Assembly: GCA_021806765.1 (NCBI GenBank) | Contig: JAJZQR010000013.1 | Location: 1 to 37,753 of the forward strand | DNA length: 37,753 nucleotides | Direction: 5' to 3' | From: Chloroflexota bacterium | GTDB lineage: Bacteria; Chloroflexota; UBA6077 | Part shown: positions 35,579 to 37,753 of the stretch, in pieces | Position numbering within the stretch: the first letter of the stretch is position 1 | Layout of the letters: each line of letters opens with the position of its first letter | Notes under the pieces: generated by a model | Databases searched by the model: none | What the model saw: only the letters and a program-made list of their open reading frames with translations | What the model was told of the DNA's origin: nothing | Made by a program: the position numbers and the translations under genes

Positions 35579-37177
35579 ATGTACGACCTGGTGATCCGCA
35601 AGGGCCTGGTGATCGATGGGACCGGGGAGCCCGGTTTCCTTGGCGACATCGCCGTAGCAGGGGACCGCATAGAGGCGGTCGGAGAGCTGGGCGACCAGAA
35701 GGGGAAAGTGGAGATCGACGCCTCGGGCCAGGTGGTCTGCCCGGGCTTCATCGACCTCCACAGCCACTCGGACCTCATGCTGCTGGCCGAACCCGACGCC
35801 GTGCCCAAGGTGATGCAGGGGGTCACCACCGACGTCCTGGGACAGGATGGCTACTCCATGGCGCCTGTCAGGAGAGAGTTGGTCCCCGAGTACCGCCAGT
35901 TCCTGGCGGGTCTCGCCGGCTCCTCACCCATCGACTGGAACTGGGAGACCATGGGAGAGTACCTCTCTCGCTTCGACGGGGCCGTCTCCTGTAACGTGGC
36001 TTCCATGGTGGGCCACGGCACCGTCCGCATGAACGTCCTGGGGACCAGATCCGATCCGGCGGGCCCCCACGAGCTGAACCGAATGGGGGAGCTGATCGAG
36101 AAGGCCTTTGCCGATGGTGCCACCGACGTCTCCTACGGTCTCATCTACGTCCCCAGCCTTTTCGCCAATCGAGAGGAGTTGAACTACGTGGGGCGGCTCG
36201 TCCAGAAGCTGGGTGGCGCCGTGGTGTACCACATCCGCAACGAGTCCGACTACGTCCTGGAAAGCCTGGAAGAGGTGCTGCAGGTAGCCCGAGACACGGG
36301 GGTCAGGACCCACATCTCCCACTTCAAGGTCACCGGGGTGAAGAACTGGCCCAAGGCCGAGACAGTGGTCGCGGCCGTGGACCGGGCCCTCGCCGGCGGG
36401 CTGGACGTTACCTTCGAGCAGTACCCCTACCCCTCGGGCAGCACCATGCTGAGCGCCCTCCTGCCCGCGTGGGTGGTGGAGGGGAGCACTGCGGAAGCGC
36501 TGCGCCGTCTGGCCGACCCGGCAGTGAGGCCGCGCATCGTCCACGACGTGGAAAACGGCGTCGGCCGGTGGCAGAGCTTCGGCGTCATCGCCGGCTGGAA
36601 CATCACCATCTCCTCGGTGGGCTCCTCCAGCAACCGTGACAAGGTGGGACGCAACCTGCGCGACCTCGCCAGGGAGGCCGGTACCACCCCCCTGGAGGTG
36701 GCGATCCGGATCCTGGTAGAGGAGGGGATGAACGCCACCATGATCATCTTCCACCAGTCAGAGGAGGTACTCCGGAGGATCATGACCCACCCGCGGGGCG
36801 GCTTCGGCACCGATGGCGTCCCCGGCGAGAGGCCCCATCCCCGACTGTACGGCACCTTCCCCCGTGTGCTGGGACACTACGTCCGGGGGGAAAAGGTGCT
36901 CCGGCTGGAAGAGGCCATTCGGAAGGCCACATCCCTGGCCGCCCAGCGCCTACGGCTGCGCGATCGGGGTAGGATCGCCCCGGGCATGGCCGCCGACCTG
37001 GTGGTGTTCGACCCTACCAGGGTGATCGACAGGGCCACCTACGAGGAACCACGCCAGTCCCCGGAGGGGATCGGCTGGGTGCTAGTGAACGGCACCGTGG
37101 TGGTGAAGGATGGGCAGCACACCGGTGCCCGCCCCGGCCGCAGTCTAAAGCCGGTTGGAGACGGGGCGACGTTGTAG
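35579..37177 (+). CDS. N-acyl-D-amino-acid deacylase (D-aminoacylase) family
   Basis: A 532-residue amidohydrolase of the D-aminoacylase group, which removes the acyl group from N-acyl-D-amino acids using zinc. The metal motif is GFIDLHSHSDL (H61, H63 with D65), further ligand regions are VVYHIRNESDYVLESL and RTHISHFKVTG, and the family end region is AQRLRLRDRGRIAPGMAADLVVFDP. The ATG at 35579 gives the typical MYDLVIRKGLVIDGTG start and has GGAGG seven bases upstream. Length is normal for the family (about 480-540). The next gene starts three bases after the stop and encodes an EamA-type permease, so uptake or export of related compounds is plausible. Confidence 0.92.
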   Translation: MYDLVIRKGLVIDGTGEPGFLGDIAVAGDRIEAVGELGDQKGKVEIDASGQVVCPGFIDLHSHSDLMLLAEPDAVPKVMQGVTTDVLGQDGYSMAPVRRELVPEYRQFLAGLAGSSPIDWNWETMGEYLSRFDGAVSCNVASMVGHGTVRMNVLGTRSDPAGPHELNRMGELIEKAFADGATDVSYGLIYVPSLFANREELNYVGRLVQKLGGAVVYHIRNESDYVLESLEEVLQVARDTGVRTHISHFKVTGVKNWPKAETVVAAVDRALAGGLDVTFEQYPYPSGSTMLSALLPAWVVEGSTAEALRRLADPAVRPRIVHDVENGVGRWQSFGVIAGWNITISSVGSSSNRDKVGRNLRDLAREAGTTPLEVAIRILVEEGMNATMIIFHQSEEVLRRIMTHPRGGFGTDGVPGERPHPRLYGTFPRVLGHYVRGEKVLRLEEAIRKATSLAAQRLRLRDRGRIAPGMAADLVVFDPTRVIDRATYEEPRQSPEGIGWVLVNGTVVVKDGQHTGARPGRSLKPVGDGATL

Positions 37178-37180
37178 CTT

Positions 37181-37753
37181 ATGCCGATTCTCGCCCTGGC
37201 CCTGGTCATCGCGGCGGCGCTGCTCCACGCCGTCTGGAACTTCCTGTACAAGCGGGCCAAGGACAAGCCCTCCTTCGCCTGGCTGTTCGGGATGGCTGCC
37301 GTGCTGCTCTACCTGCCTGCCTTCCTGCTGCTGGTGGGTCGCCAGCCCATCCCTCGGGAGGGCTGGTACCTGGTGGCGGCGTCCGGCGTCATCCACACCC
37401 TCTACTTCGCCTTCCTGGGGCGCGGCTACTCCGTGGGCGACCTGTCGCTGGTGTACCCTCTGGCCCGGGGGACCGGCCCCCTGCTGGTGCCGATCTGGGC
37501 GGCGACCTTCCTGGGCGAGAGGCCCTCGGCCGTCGGTCTGGCCGGCATCCTGTCGGTCGTGGGCGGGGTCTACATCCTCCACCTGCGGGAGATCTCCTGG
37601 CAGGGTATGCTTCTTCCCCTCCGCTCGATCCGAACCCGCCCTACCCGCATCGCCCTCTTCTCGGGGTTGCTGATCTCCATCTACACCGTGGTGGACAAGG
37701 TGGGGGTCGGCTACCTGCAGCCCCTGGTCTACATGTACCTGTTCACGGCCCTC
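37181..37753 (+). CDS. EamA/DMT-family transporter, N-terminal part
   Basis: The open frame runs from the ATG at 37181 to the window end without a stop (191 codons). It is very hydrophobic with at least six helices: LALALVIAAALLHAVWNFLYKRA is a typical EamA start. The repeated EamA module has LARGTGPLLVPIWAATFLGERPSAVGLAGILSVVGGVYIL (ending about residue 130), and the second half begins near FSGLLISIYTVVDKVGV. These carriers export or import small metabolites. It follows the D-aminoacylase gene closely and is probably co-transcribed. The C-terminal part lies outside the window. Confidence 0.85.
   Translation, partial: MPILALALVIAAALLHAVWNFLYKRAKDKPSFAWLFGMAAVLLYLPAFLLLVGRQPIPREGWYLVAASGVIHTLYFAFLGRGYSVGDLSLVYPLARGTGPLLVPIWAATFLGERPSAVGLAGILSVVGGVYILHLREISWQGMLLPLRSIRTRPTRIALFSGLLISIYTVVDKVGVGYLQPLVYMYLFTAL

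Overview
The window is GC-rich, gene-dense bacterial chromosome. GTG and TTG starts are common, stop and start codons often overlap, and short palindromic repeats fill many gaps. The gene set (14-subunit-type complex I genes, a DsbA-VKOR pair, a MoxR/DUF58/VWA operon, a GntR-periplasmic-binding-protein fusion beside tungstate transport genes) and the abundance of GC-rich palindromes and heptamer repeats fit a Chloroflexota-like bacterium. That placement is an inference from gene content and style, not a measured phylogeny.

Layout. 1-6684 (+): the distal end of a complex I operon (nuoJ' K L M N), followed in the same frame by an NDH-2-like flavoprotein that lacks its first FAD-binding motif. 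6704-8081: a decayed ISH3-like insertion sequence with well preserved ends. 8311-9944 (+): a hipBA toxin-antitoxin module with a visible promoter and a 12-bp inverted repeat around it. 9996-14191 (-): murJ (lipid II flippase) with a repeat-derived in-frame insertion, a VKOR/DsbA disulfide-forming pair, and ribonuclease Z. 14192-14680: a repeat-filled gap (three REP-like palindromes and a heptamer tandem array). 14681-22767 (+): a five-gene operon of a membrane protein, MoxR ATPase, DUF58 protein and two large membrane VWA proteins. It is followed by a PIN-domain gene, an atypical receiver protein and a GAF-GAF-PAS protein. 25525-28725: tungstate-type tupB and tupA, a GntR-PBP regulator (-), and a divergent single-domain Mop protein (+). 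28845-32835: a 3-hydroxyacyl-CoA dehydrogenase (+), then on the minus strand a zinc alcohol dehydrogenase, methylmalonyl-CoA epimerase-like protein and an unrecognised conserved-looking 421-residue protein. 33174-37753 (+): ligA, an N-acyl-D-amino-acid deacylase and the start of an EamA/DMT transporter cut by the window end.

How the genes work together. The nuo genes form the proton-pumping membrane arm of complex I. DsbA and VKOR should form and re-oxidise disulfides outside the membrane. The MoxR-VWA operon looks like a chaperone-type ATPase acting on membrane VWA proteins. The tup/GntR/Mop set handles tungstate or molybdate uptake, regulation and storage, but no ABC ATPase gene is present in the window. 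Repeats of at least five kinds lie mainly in gaps, but two have entered coding sequence (nuoM 3' end, murJ interior). I found no rRNA, tRNA or CRISPR array.
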